From positions 19,084,001-19,148,000 of the forward strand of contig JAAOOA010000026.1 of NCBI GenBank assembly GCA_012861695.1: a stretch of 64,000 nt of DNA. The letters are read 5' to 3'. The notes under the pieces are model-generated. The model worked only from the letters and a program-made list of their open reading frames with translations, searched no databases and was not told where the DNA came from. The first letter of the stretch is position 1, and each line of letters begins with the position of its first letter. A program made the translations under genes and the position numbers. The stretch comes from Trematomus loennbergii (lineage: Eukaryota > Chordata > Actinopteri > Perciformes > Nototheniidae). Positions 1 to 11,200 of this stretch are shown here, one piece after another.

Positions 1-139
1 ACAAGCACTGCTGAGAAAGGCACTTAAGAGACTATTGACTGACTTTCAACCCCATGACATATATTAGCCAAACAAGTTCCAAGTCTATAATATTTTCAGG
101 GATACGTGTGTTAGTGATTTTCTTTTTCCTTGTATTTAA

Positions 140-915
140 GGCGCCGTTTACACGAGGAGAAAACTGCTTGTATCTGCATAGTTTGCGTGCGTATAGCCCT
201 ATTATTTACACGAGGCCGATAGAAACTGACCCCACAAACAATAACGGGTCCCAAGGTGGATAGATTTGCAAACGAAACGCTCTGGGGGATCAACCGAGTC
301 CGTGTAATCACCTCAATACGAATATTTCCTGAAAAAATAACGATAGCCCCGCCTCTCCCCACCTCTCCTGCTCACTGCTGTAGCAACTATCAAAAATAGC
401 TGTGTTAATTAAACGCACAAGGGGTTCTTGAATGAAATAATATTATAAAAGGCAAACCAGAATTGTTAACGCCCAATATACTCCTTAAATAAAATAAACA
501 GAGTCAGATTTCATGCATTGATCCATTATATTGACAAAGGAGGATCTCACCCGGTGTTTGTAGAGAATATCTCTCTCTTCTGAGCCGTCCTCTCCACGGA
601 GACGTGCTTCTTGGTCAGGATGCAATATCCACAGATTGGTTTCTTTCAGTTTCTTTCAGTTTCAGTTTCGGGGCTTAAACAGAAGGGTAGCCATGGCAAC
701 ATTGCAGCGGGGCTGCTCGGTTGCTCTTCTTCGCGGCTTTTGGTGTATTTTGGCGGAAGTTACAGCGCCACTTACAGTCCCAGCATATGTACTGCAGCGT
801 TTCCAGCGGCCTCGTTTGAACAGACACGTTAAATGAAACAAATGCATGTGAACGGAATACTTTTTTGAATACGCATACTGTGCATAAACGCAAACGGTCC
901 CGTGTGAGCGGGGCC
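140..915. mobile_element. MITE, PIF/Harbinger-like (TAA target duplication)
   Basis: Imperfect terminal inverted repeats bound the block: the left end reads GGCGCCGTTTACACG and the right end, reverse-complemented, reads GGCCCCGCTCACACG. TAA flanks both ends (137-139 and 916-918). A 3-bp TWA duplication is the hallmark of PIF/Harbinger elements, so the class is inferred from that. There is no transposase; the short frames inside have no recognisable domain. Its inner block at about 685-811 resembles 30648-30752 inside a different TIR element. Confidence 0.7.
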
Positions 916-918
916 TAA

Positions 919-2401
919 GTATATTTACTTTATCCCATTTCCCAAGTGCATACAATAATAATGTATCAACAGCTCTCTGAAGATACATCAATTGCAACAA
1001 AGCTTCCCCTGGTTTAATGCCATGCTTGCAAGGATGTCAGGAAGTATCATTTCTATATTTCTCTACAAGCTTACGTATTTTAAGAAGTTTGCACAGAAAA
1101 CCAAAAGTATAACAAGTTTAACGGCTACCCTGACTGACATGACATGAGGGATTGCCATATTTTACCCTATTATATCTAGAACTAAATACAGATAATTATC
1201 TCTCCACCCCTCCAACAAATGATGCCATAACTTTACAAACCACAGCTCTTGGTTTGAGGGCTAAACAGGAAGTTAGATGTTGCTATTGAGATGGTTAGTA
1301 AGATGTAGGCTTTAGAAACCAAGACAAATTAGCTATTGGCTATTTATTTTTGCAAAGGTTCCTTAACAAACCATCAGGAGAGCCAAAAGAATAAAACATG
1401 AAGTAAGATGTGTTTTGTTTTAAACTGCATAACTTTAAGTCTCAACGCATACTGGAAATTGGAGGTCATGTAAGATTGTATTAAACATAACACCAAATAC
1501 GATTACAGTTGTAATTATCACAAGACAATCAGTCTTGCATATCAGCACTACATATTCCAATCCATACTCAAAACAACTCTGGGTGGATTTTAAATCTCAC
1601 AGACAAAATAGCTTTAGCAGTACACCTTGTTCTGCATTATTGTCATTAAATGTAAGCCAGAAGACAAAAAAACAGAAGAAAACAATTTCTGGAAAACAAT
1701 TAGAGATTATGACTTAATCATGCCCTCAGCGTAGGAACACCGTAATTATAGTGTCACACAACTGGGAAGAAGTTTGGTTTGAACCAATTTTTTTTTAATG
1801 TAAATACAGATCATGTATCGAGTTGATATTTAGTTTCTGCCCTGACTTTTCACAACACAAGCATGGCCGAACACAGGACTTTATAGATGCCAAGATCCAA
1901 AGTTAGCCATGTCCCTCTGAATTGTTCTGATTTCCTTGCTCGAGATACAGTAAGTGCAATTTAATACATTTGGCAGGGCAAAAAAGGTAAAAACATATAG
2001 CAATGTCAGTGGGCATCAGCATAAATGATATTTGAAGCAAAGCCTTTTGTAGTTAAGGCACCCTTGTTACTAGACATGGGGGAAGGAGGATGTTCCACCT
2101 CACATTTTCTTTATTGTAACCCTTTCTTCACATTAATGTCCTTACAGGTGTCACTACCTAGACCAAAAACCTGACTTTGTTCAATTTCTAGCATGATAGA
2201 GGGTTTAACTGTTGTCCAGTTCCTATCGTAACTTTGCAATCCATTTACTTCACACCTGAATCAACTAAAATTGGCCTTTTGTTCAAACTTGACACTCTTA
2301 GTTCCACAGGCCTTGTTGTTTATAGATCTAGTTCCCACACCATCTAATCTTAACAATACATACCATAATGATCACCTTTTATTGCTTACTTACTAAATAG
2401 T
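919..2401. other. Unique AT-rich non-coding stretch
   Basis: I see no gene, TIR pair, tandem array or similarity to the rest of the window here. The single short frame has no recognisable domain. Confidence 0.5.
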
Positions 2402-2405
2402 TTAA

Positions 2406-4611
2406 CCTGTTAAGCACCAAGCCTGTTTTTCATGTTTCAGGCTCGAAAATGACATGCCCAAAACAAATGACTACAACTTAACTTCTAAAAGGGTTATATG
2501 AATAATTTATTTTATCAAAGCAAGGTTACATCTGTGAGTTGGATGTAGAAGTGTCAGAATCAATATAGATGTTTTTTATTTTAATGAAAATTCAGATTTT
2601 ACATAGTAAAAACTGTAAATTATAGTGTCCGTCCAAAAATGATTTTTTACTTATAGTGAAAACTACCCTTGGATGATGGGTTAGTAGACTAAAAGCTTTA
2701 GGAATCCAAATACAACATATAATAAGTACCCTGTATCAAGATTGATGCAAAACAAGTGACATTTGACCTTTTTAGAGAGGTTTAGCCAAAACCACTCCAC
2801 CTCTGAGGTGATTTGGGTGAAAATGTTTTTTTTTCCATATCTCTGGCCCCCTTGGTCGATTTGGATGGTTGACACCTCTTTCTGACCATTAGAGCCAATA
2901 GAATCGAAGGGGGAGGCCCCCACACACACTCATTGTGAAAACAAACGGTGGGGCTTCCCGCATGCAGGTTTGCACCAGAGTGAAGCGATCTCTCGCTCTG
3001 ACATTTGGAAACGAAAAGCAGTTTTATTGCTTATGGATTATCAGAAAATTTCAAGAGGACACAGACACATTGGATTAACTGCAGCATCGTTTTTTTATTG
3101 TTTTAATGCCATTGAAGACCAGTTTTGACCAAGGTAAGCCATGTTAGCGTTTCTAGCTACCTAGCTGCACATGTTCTGATGTACGCTTTCGTTTATAGCG
3201 TCGCAAATGTTTATCACTGAGTTATGAGTGAGTTTAGGTGCAGAGATAGGTTACATTTTTTCGCTCGTGGCTAATTCAGAGGCTGAGTGTTAGCATTGTG
3301 GGGTTTTTTGGAGAATTTTTTTACAGGATATAAAACATTCATAGTTTATTAACCTCTTAAGCCCTGAGCCTGTTTTTCAGGTCTCAGGCTCGAAAATGAC
3401 ATTCCCAGAACAAATGACCATATCTTCCCTTCTAAAAGGGTTAAATTAATAATCTTTATTCTCAAAGTAGTTATAAACCTGTGAGTTGGATGTAGAAAAG
3501 TCAGAATCAATATAGATGTTTTTTATTTTAAAGAAAATTCAGATTTTACATAGTAAAAAACTGTAAATTATAGTGTCCGTCCAAAAACTATTTTTTACAG
3601 ATAGTGAAAACTACCCTTGGATGATGGGTTAGTAGACTAAAAGCTTTAGGAATCCAAAGTACAACATATAATAAGTACCCTGTATCAAGATTGATGCAAA
3701 ACAAGTGAAATTTGACCTTTTTAGTGAGATTTAGCCAAAAACCCCCACTTCTGGGTCATTTGGGTGGATTTGACCTATCTCTGGCCCCCTTGCTCGATTT
3801 TGATGAATGAAATCTCTTTATAACCGCTAGAGCCAATGGAATCGAGGGAAAGTTATATACACACCAAAACGTTAACAAATAAGGAGTGAGAGTGACGCGT
3901 TACCAAAACCGGAAGCTGCATACACTCTGGTGGCTACCATTAGCAGCTAACTTTTCCGCTCCGATTTTTACATAAAAAATGGAATTATGGATTATAAATA
4001 ATTTTTTAAAAGGTACAAGTACATTATCAACCTTTGGATCAACAGTTGTAGATTTTTTTTTTTCGTTTTAATGCCATTGAACACGTCTTTTGACCTAATT
4101 GACAGCTACGGTGAGACGATCTGCCGTAAAACCCCCGTAAAGGTACGTGTTGTGATGTCTGTGTTTGCTTCCCCTGTCGCAAGTTGGGATCGCTCAGTGA
4201 TGATACTATACCTAAATAATCAGTGGAGTCTCAGCTTTAATAGGCTATATTGTATGTGCAGCTACGATAAGTAATAAGGGTATCTTTATATTGAATTGTG
4301 TGCCGCAGTGCGTTAGATTTTTTCGCTCAGGGGTCATTTAGACCCTTCTTATGAGACTTGTGTTTTGTTTTGGTAAAAATGGTTCATATCTTTAGTTAGC
4401 TGAGATTCTTCCTGTTAATCTGGTGCTACACATTAATAGTTTCATAAATGTTAAGAAGCCCTGAGACATAATCTCGAAAACAAAAAGGTGGGAGGGGTCC
4501 AATGGGGGGACCGCCGTGCTTAAGAGGTTAAATATTAAGATTCCTTAGACATTGTTTCCTGCAAATGACACGTTTATCCGCCCGGTACCGGGGGGGCGGT
4601 GGCGTAACAGG
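2406..4611. mobile_element. piggyBac-like non-autonomous element A, interrupted by element B
   Basis: TTAA lies immediately outside both ends (2402-2405 and 4612-4615). The ends are CCTGTTAAGC on the left and, reverse-complemented, CCTGTTACGC on the right. TTAA duplication with termini starting CC is typical of piggyBac, so the superfamily is inferred. Its left part (2406-3352) is closely similar to the start of element B: blocks around 2440-2780 and 3390-3730 run nearly in parallel, sharing for example GATGATGGGTTAGTAGAC. Without B, A is about 1 kb. No transposase is visible. Confidence 0.75.
3353..4527. mobile_element. piggyBac-like non-autonomous element B, nested in A
   Basis: The element is flanked by TTAA (3349-3352 and 4528-4531) with a perfect 10-bp terminal inverted repeat, CCTCTTAAGC. 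It belongs to the same family as its host element A and has inserted into it. It has no transposase; the longest internal frame (67 codons at 4071) has no recognisable domain. B has better matched ends than A, as expected for the later insertion. Confidence 0.8.
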
Positions 4612-4615
4612 TTAA

Positions 4616-5450
4616 CCTTATATTTCATGCAACATATCATACTACAACAATGGGCTCCTTGTTAAAAGATGGGCTCTGATTTGCGGACACTGCACATATT
4701 GTACACATTTCTGGCAGCAGAGTCCGTTATGCCATATGTTTCACACTGCTACTTTAAAGTAAATGAACAAATATATGTGCATTTTATATTATTCACTTCC
4801 TTACAGATATGCAAATGGTAATCTAGAATCACAGCAGGTGTTATACTCCTGTTTCACTTGAATGGTCCTTATAGCTGAGAACTCGCATCAAATAACTTCC
4901 AATTTCTTACATAATTGGTTCATTGTTGTGTTTTATCCTCGCCATTTGGCAATCTCATAATGCCTTTACTTTTAAAAACCCATATTTCAGATGAAAGATT
5001 GAGTGACTCACAGCCAAAGCAGAGCTGTTTTTCTCCAATGGCCTTTTGAAATTCAGCCAAGCAAAATCTCAGTTAATTAAGTGAACAAAGAGGAGGGAGT
5101 GAAGGAGGAACACTGAGGTTGACAGAGGTGTTCTTGCCCTGAAAGACACAATGATCTGTTGTGGGTGCTGGTTTCTTTGGCAGTGAAGGAGAGAAAAAAG
5201 ATCACACAGCTGATGGAAAGGTTGATATTATGAAGGATTAGTTGATCATCTATCAGCAGTGATTGTATAGACTCTATTAATAAATGAAGCCAGATTATGT
5301 TGTGAGCTTCTGCAGTGGGAACTGTGCAATATCTATTTGGCACAGCAAAGAGCTTTGGAAGTCCAAATATTGATTCTTGAATTAGATTGATGAATTGATT
5401 CAAAGATAGTCATTTTATTTTATAAATTAATATGTGCTATTCACGGTCGA
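4616..5450. other. Unique non-coding stretch
   Basis: AT-rich sequence with no TIR, tandem repeat or recognisable coding signal. A 108-codon minus-strand frame at 5077-5403 shows no family motif. Confidence 0.5.
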
Positions 5451-5745
5451 GCAAGGCAAGGCAAGTTTATTTACATAGCAACTTTCAACACAGGGTAATT
5501 CAAAGTGCTTTACAAAAATAAAAGACATTAAGAAAATGGCATTTAAAAACAGACATTAAAAAGCAAATAAAATAAACATTAAAAGAAAAATACATGAATA
5601 AAAGTTTACAGTGCAATTTAAGATAGGAATATATCAATTAAAAGCAGCAGCAAAAACAAAGTCTTAAGCCTGGATTTAAAAGTAGTAAGAGTTGCAGCGG
5701 ACCTGCAGGTTTCTGGTAGTTTGTTCCAGATATTTGGAGCATAAC
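5451..5745 (-). mobile_element. LINE 3' end, same family as 33236-35799, minus strand
   Basis: The reverse complement matches the last part of the LINE at about 35489-35799: the final codons of the reverse-transcriptase frame (around the GCTCCAAATATCTGGAACAA block), the 3' untranslated region and the CCTTG-repeat tail, which here lies at 5451-5462. This is an ordinary 5'-truncated insertion. Small differences and indels make it an older copy that encodes nothing. Confidence 0.85.
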
Positions 5746-7851
5746 AACTGGTCAACTGTCACTGTGGTTTCATAATAGTAAGTGTTTTGTCAGTATATTT
5801 GAAATGACTAGGTTAGCTAGTTGGCTTACAGCAGTTCGGCAATAGTATGGGAAGGAATCATGCGATCACATTGTTAAAACAAGACAATAGAAATGACATT
5901 TTAGGTAAATTTCCAGTGACAGTTGGCCAACTTTATAATCCCTGAACATCAACAAGCTGTTTTGTCCCATGTGAATCTCTTTTCAATGTTTCTGTTGGGT
6001 TTTGAGCTTCTTGCAGCATATTGCAGTGTTTTGTTTATGCAGCACTTTTAGTAAACCTTGAGCACGTTTCATAAAGTTGGTGAATGCTTTCTAATTGCTG
6101 CGCACATGTTGTGAGCTTCCTGAAGATGTTTCTTCATTTCCATGTGTTTTGGCACATGTGTTTTATATTTGCAAACTTTTTTTGTGTACAGGCCGTTTCT
6201 CCTATTGTAAGTGTTTTGGGCCGTTGTAGCGCATTTGCCCGTCAGCCAGCATAAAACCCGGACTCTAAATGTAATTTTTAGACTTCGATAAAGGGTTTTC
6301 CGATCCTCACAAGATTCATTTTCCTCCCATTCTTATGTCTTTCCCATTCTTTCCAACAATTATCCAACATACACAGGATTTATTGGTTTTGTAATCCAGA
6401 TTGTAGACTACATCGTTATTCCATGTACAGTATGCCATACCTCTAAAGAAAACATTTAACATTTCTCAAAAAAGTCATTGGAAGATCGTTTTTCCTTTCT
6501 TTTTTAGTTCTTCTTTAGGATTTCCTATATTTTCCTCTTTTTTTTCTTTCCCTTCTGGGTCAAGAATTATCGATGCTGCCATAGACGTAATAAATGAGTG
6601 CTTTGATGGCAGTTTGAGTGCAAATTCAGGCTCATCTAGCTGCTCAGCATGGAGACCATTCAGGGAAGGGACAAGCTCGAATCCATCAAAAGAATAAAAT
6701 CATGAGATATAATGACGCGGATGACATGGATGAGTGAGTATATTCCTAAATCACAGGTCCTATGTGGATGTTATGATGAATCTATTCTGAATGTTCTGAA
6801 ACCTGGACAGTACTAAATAGGCCAGCTCTACGATGAATTTCCCGAAGCCTTGATTCAGTGCATATTCAGGCCTTTTCAGGATGTTTGAATGGAGGAAATA
6901 AACCTGACAGTTCCCCACTATGTCCCACTTTTATTTTTTTCTCAAATGGAAGCATGTTTGCAATTGTCAAGTTAAAGCACATCTTTCTTTGGAAGTAACT
7001 TCCTTTCATGGCCTTGATGCGCAGAGACAAGCTGTTCAATCGCAATTGCAGCTCAAATGTCAAAGCTGATAGTCTTTGTTCGACACAAATGGAAGCATTA
7101 CTCTTGGCCTTTAGGGAATGAATTGTCAAAGCGGAGTTGAGTGAATTCCTCTGGCTCATCAAATCCTTGGCACTGTTCTGTTTCTCCACAGTAGAAGAAG
7201 AAAACACGTTTTGGTAGCTCATTACTGTTTTTTTCCATGGGAAGAAGCATCAGCTTATTGCCTGTGGAATAATAAGGCGCACCTGAACTCAAGAGTAACT
7301 TTCACCTTCAGTGTAGCTTTGCAGGGATGGACATTTATCACCATCAGCATCCACAAGGCTCCACGGCTCATTCACACATTACCTTAATTAGGATTTTATG
7401 AGAGGTCATTCTTCTTACTCTGCCACTTAAAGAACTGCACTGTAGACATGAAGGGGGCAAAACAAATCACATTTATTATCTCCTTTAACTCACCTAAATT
7501 CTCAGTGTTTCACATAGCGCCATAAGAGATGTTTAAAGCGCCACTGTAAAATTGGACTGTAAATGTACTCTATGTGGCAATTAGAGGGTAATTTATAGTT
7601 TGGTGTTACCAGCAATATCACACAGCAGCTCAGATTAAGAGCTTGAAAGCTGCGTATAGAGTTCATCAAGTCTTGTTGGCTTTATAATAAGTTATAATCA
7701 TCTATGGTCCACTGGGAAGGTGTTACTGTAGGTGATATTCTATTTTCCTCTGGCATATTTTGCATGCTGTTGTGTCACAGAGGGCACTGTGAGTTAATGA
7801 ATGTATTGCTGCGAAAAACAAAAACATCTGCTAATTTTCTCTATTTATGTG
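5746..7851. other. Mostly unique non-coding stretch
   Basis: Apart from the short repeat at 6165-6252, I recognise nothing. The 118-codon minus-strand frame at 6866-7222 is the longest here; it is serine- and leucine-rich with no known domain and is treated as chance. Confidence 0.5.
6165..6252 (+). repeat. Short dispersed repeat, copy 1
   Basis: About 90 bp resembling 12960-13045 in the same orientation. The shared core is CGTTTCTCCTA, then TGTAAGTGTTTT, then GGCCGTTG, in the same order. The family is not identified. Confidence 0.6.
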
Positions 7852-8440
7852 GTATACTACGGAGCCCCTAAAGGGACATGAAAAAAAACGTGTTAGTATC
7901 TCGTGCGCACGAGAAACTAACCCGTTATCCCGACTTTCTTTTTTTTTTTGAGAAAGTGACCGGTGCGCCAAGGAGGAAGTGGAGCGCACACGAGACAACC
8001 ATTTCATGACAGTGAATACATTATTTGAGATATATTTTGAACTCAGACTTAATTTTAAGGACATTTCGGCCAGGGGTGTAGAGATATTTGTTTAAGCACC
8101 GGATTGACAAAACAGGAGAGTCTGTAAAACAGTCTGCTTTGATCTATGAATTAATGTCCGTGACCCTCAGAGTATCTGCTGCCCGCAGCTGTTTTATAGG
8201 GAAACAAACACTCAGAACACCTACACACAGAGCCAGTGGCGGACTGGCCATCGGGACGTCCGGGACGAATCCCGATGGTCCACTAGGTCCACCGGTTCCC
8301 GCAGCGAGTCTCCCCCCCCCCCTTTAAAAATGAAGTCCGAGTACGAAATATATCTCAAATAATGTATACACTGTCATTTCCCCACATAAACATAACAGTC
8401 TGCAATGAAATGGTTGTCTCCTGTTGGCTCCGTAGTATAC
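7852..8440. mobile_element. Foldback/MITE-like imperfect inverted repeat
   Basis: The ends are exact inverted copies: GTATACTACGGAGCC at 7852-7866 and its complement at 8426-8440. Further in, GAGACAACCATTTCAT (about 7992-8007) pairs with 8405-8420, and about 45 bp at 8008-8053 pairs with 8332-8374. The arms differ by insertions. A perfect 16-bp palindrome, TCTCGTGCGCACGAGA, lies at 7899-7914. No clear target duplication is seen. The spacer holds a possible end of another transposon at 8234-8310 (CAGTGGCGGACTGGCCATC). Confidence 0.6.
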
Positions 8441-8964
8441 TGTCACAGTATTTCCTAGATTTTTCCTAGATATTTGTATTAAATCAACCCTGTTTTAAAA
8501 ATAGCATATAATAACTGTACAACTATTCTGCAGAGGTCAATGTGTTTTTGTAGTGTACATATTTGAACTACTTGAAAAAAACTGGGAAGGTTTTTATCAA
8601 TTGTATCTGCAAACTCTTCAGTGGCAATGCAAAATGTTCATGCGCAAAATAAACGTATCTAGTCATCTACTGTATATCGACCTGTCTATGCAGTATAAGA
8701 ATAAAAAACAAACAAAGTCTAAAAGCTAATTGACTGCAATTGTATGGCAGTGGGTTGTCGTCTCCTTCAGTCATTTTGTTTTACATGAGCAAGAACTCTA
8801 ACATGGTTAAGATAGGCCAAATTAAATGTTAATAGGTAGTTGATTCAACCAATAAAAACATTTTAATTTACAGACATCCGTTTTCCAATGCATCCAAAAG
8901 TGTTGTTGGGCCCAATGGCATCACATGACGGATCCAGACGTTTTAAATTCCACTTTAAATTGAT
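8441..8964. other. Unique non-coding stretch
   Basis: AT-rich; nothing recognised beyond a tiny TTTCCTAGAT direct repeat near 8452. Confidence 0.5.
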
Positions 8965-9140
8965 TCAATGTTAGCATGCTACATTAGCATTTGATAATAA
9001 GCACTTAATACAAAGTATGGCTGAAATTGATGGGAATGTCATTAGTTTTTCAAGTAAGTTTTGTAGTTTCGGCATAAACCAAAGTTTGACACATTTGGGA
9101 CCTGATGGGGAACCGGGATTTCTTTAGAGGCACGAGAAGA
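8965..9140 (+). repeat. Degenerate dispersed repeat (GCTAACATGCTAA-type), copy 1
   Basis: The segment starts with a TGCTACATTAGCATTTG-like motif and continues through AATGTCATTAGTTTTT and CATAAACC. Related, more diverged sequence is at 23595-23760. From memory this resembles an old teleost interspersed repeat, but no class can be assigned. Confidence 0.4.
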
Positions 9141-10860
9141 CGAATCACTAAAGTCACTGGCATAAAGGTCTGCCAATTTGATTGTCAGAATTTTTGAGCT
9201 ATTTCATTGAAACATTGCAGAACTTCAGAAGTGGCATACCTCTGAAGATCTGTCCTGTTAGTCAAAAGGTGCTTTAAGATGAGTCATTAGACTGTGTGAC
9301 AGCTGCAGTCAATACCAAGACAGCATCACTCACCTGTAACTGGAAGCCCTGTTCTGTGGCGCTAATCCGACAATCAGGCTGGATCAAATACTGAAGTGTC
9401 TTGCATCATCACCCTCCTGTGTAACTGCAGTCAAGGGCTTTGGTTATGTGATCAGCACCTTGTGGATTGAGACGAGTGAAAGGTGAGTGATGGGAGGAGA
9501 GCAAAAGAGAAGAGAAGACAGTGGAAGAGAATAATGAACTCTGAAAAGGAAGTTGGTAGAGATTAGGAAATCAGATGAGGCCTCCGACGCCCTGATGGTT
9601 AATTTCCTCTCATTACTTAGTCCCAGAATCCAGGGCACAGACGCAGGAGCCTCGTGCACTGACAGCTAATCAACTCCTCATTCATATCAAATGTCAAATC
9701 AAGGCGCCAAATCCGGGGGCCCCTCATCCATTTAATATTGTGTTATAGCGAGATTTGTCTTTAGTTCAAACTAGTGAATACTCATCATGTCAGACCTCCA
9801 TCATTATTGTCTTTCAGAGAGTGAGCCCGTATCCCCTAAATGAAAAATAAATGAATAAATCTAATCTTTGGTTATTAGATCTGTCTTGGCTTAGAGTGGG
9901 CTAAAGGAGGGGAATAGGAGAGGGTGGGAGAAGGGGAAATTCAAGACTAATGCACTTTCTCAGCTCTGGGCAAAACAAAGTGGAGCAAACTGTTCATCTA
10001 CAGGCACAGTTGCTGTGTGCACATCATTAATCAGGAGAGAAAAAAATGGAAGTTTGCTTCGTATTTGTCGGCAGTATTTCCGAGAAATGCTCGAGCCAGA
10101 AGAACACTGTATTCATATCAGCATACTTGCTGTGTGGGAGTGAATTGTATAGTGCCTTTGTTCACTGAAATATGTATATATATACCTGCAGAGACATTTC
10201 CAAACACAGAAACTCTTGTTCATTTACAGAGCACCTGTGAAAAAAAAAGTGATTGAATAGCAGTGTTATTGTCCACTCACATGGATATTTGATTGCTATC
10301 AGCCTGTCTAATAGGTGTTATCAGTGGCTAACCTCATAAATAAAGTTCACAGACTGCTACACAAACAAGTAGGATTTGTCATCTATTGACATTGTTGATC
10401 ATTGAAAGGAGTACAAGAAGACAACACCAACTTCTAGCAACTTTTAAAGCAGAGGCAGGTGACATAGTCAAAGAAGCAACCTAGGAGACCGGTTTAAAAT
10501 CAACATGTTGTCTTTATGTTCACAACTTTACATTTATTAACTTGACAAGCGTAGATATTTGTGAAACCCTAATTATAGCGTAGAAGCTATAGTTTGGACG
10601 ATTTGATCAGCAGATAACATTCAAAATGGTTACAATTTTTCTGTGTATTCAGACATGCATACACCTTTCCTCTGCCATGGGTTAGAAGAAATTAGATAAA
10701 AACAATGAATTACTAATACACTGGCCAACTGGGATGGACATGGTACCTTTGGACATCAATAAAGATGTCTTCAATCTGCTAATATATTTTTGAATGCAAC
10801 AATTACCATAATTTGTTCCCTGCACTTTTTAGTGTAAGAAGTTTAGGTTTATTTTCAATT
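9141..10860. other. Unique non-coding stretch with a purine-rich G-run cluster
   Basis: No gene or transposon ends are visible. 9909-9936 has four runs of three or four G within 28 bp (loops of 9, 1 and 4), which could form a G-quadruplex. Confidence 0.45.
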
Positions 10861-11053
10861 CACCAAGATGACATAATTTGGGCAGTTGGAATTCTAACCA
10901 TTCACCCATATATTTGTTTAAAGAGGCCCTATTAGGCACACTCTCGCGTGATACATTGTACGTGATCATTTTGAACATTAAAGTCACAGTAGAGGCACAA
11001 AATACAAATATTAACCTGAAAATGAGCATTGTATGTTCTCTTTAACAAAGAAC
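10861..11053 (+). repeat. Short duplication, copy 1, interrupted by a MITE
   Basis: 10861-10921 and 11046-11053 together align with 11131-11200; shared blocks include CATTTGGGCAGT-like, TTCACCCAT-like and ACAAAGAAC. The interruption is exactly the TTAA-flanked MITE at 10922-11041. Confidence 0.65.
10922..11041. mobile_element. 120-bp MITE with TTAA flanks
   Basis: The left end AGAGGCCCTATTAG and the right end (reverse-complemented AGAGAACATACAAT) are weak inverted repeats between TTAA at 10918-10921 and 11042-11045. The interior (TTTTCAGGTTAATATTTGTA when reversed, then a TGTGCCTC-type block) matches fragments at 13969, 36904, 41048 and 60211, which defines a family in this window. TTAA and TA target duplications cannot be distinguished here. 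Confidence 0.75.
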
Positions 11054-11130
11054 ATATAATCAATGTAAAGCATGTTTCCTCCTCAGTTATAAGTGTAGGT
11101 GTCTTAGGCATTTTCAAACATACAGTTTTT

Positions 11131-11200
11131 CCCCAAGAAGGCATCATTTGGGCAGTCGAAATTCTATCAGCTCACCCATGTTTTTTGTTGAACAAAGAAC
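11131..11200 (+). repeat. Short duplication, copy 2 (uninterrupted)
   Basis: Diverged duplicate of the 10861-11053 flanks without the MITE. It reads TTGTTGAACAAAGAAC where copy 1, minus the MITE, reads TTGTTTAACAAAGAAC. Confidence 0.6.

Noticed and set aside
6866..7222. 118-codon minus-strand frame
   Set aside because: Low-information Ser/Leu-rich translation; nothing in the flanks suggests splicing or a promoter.
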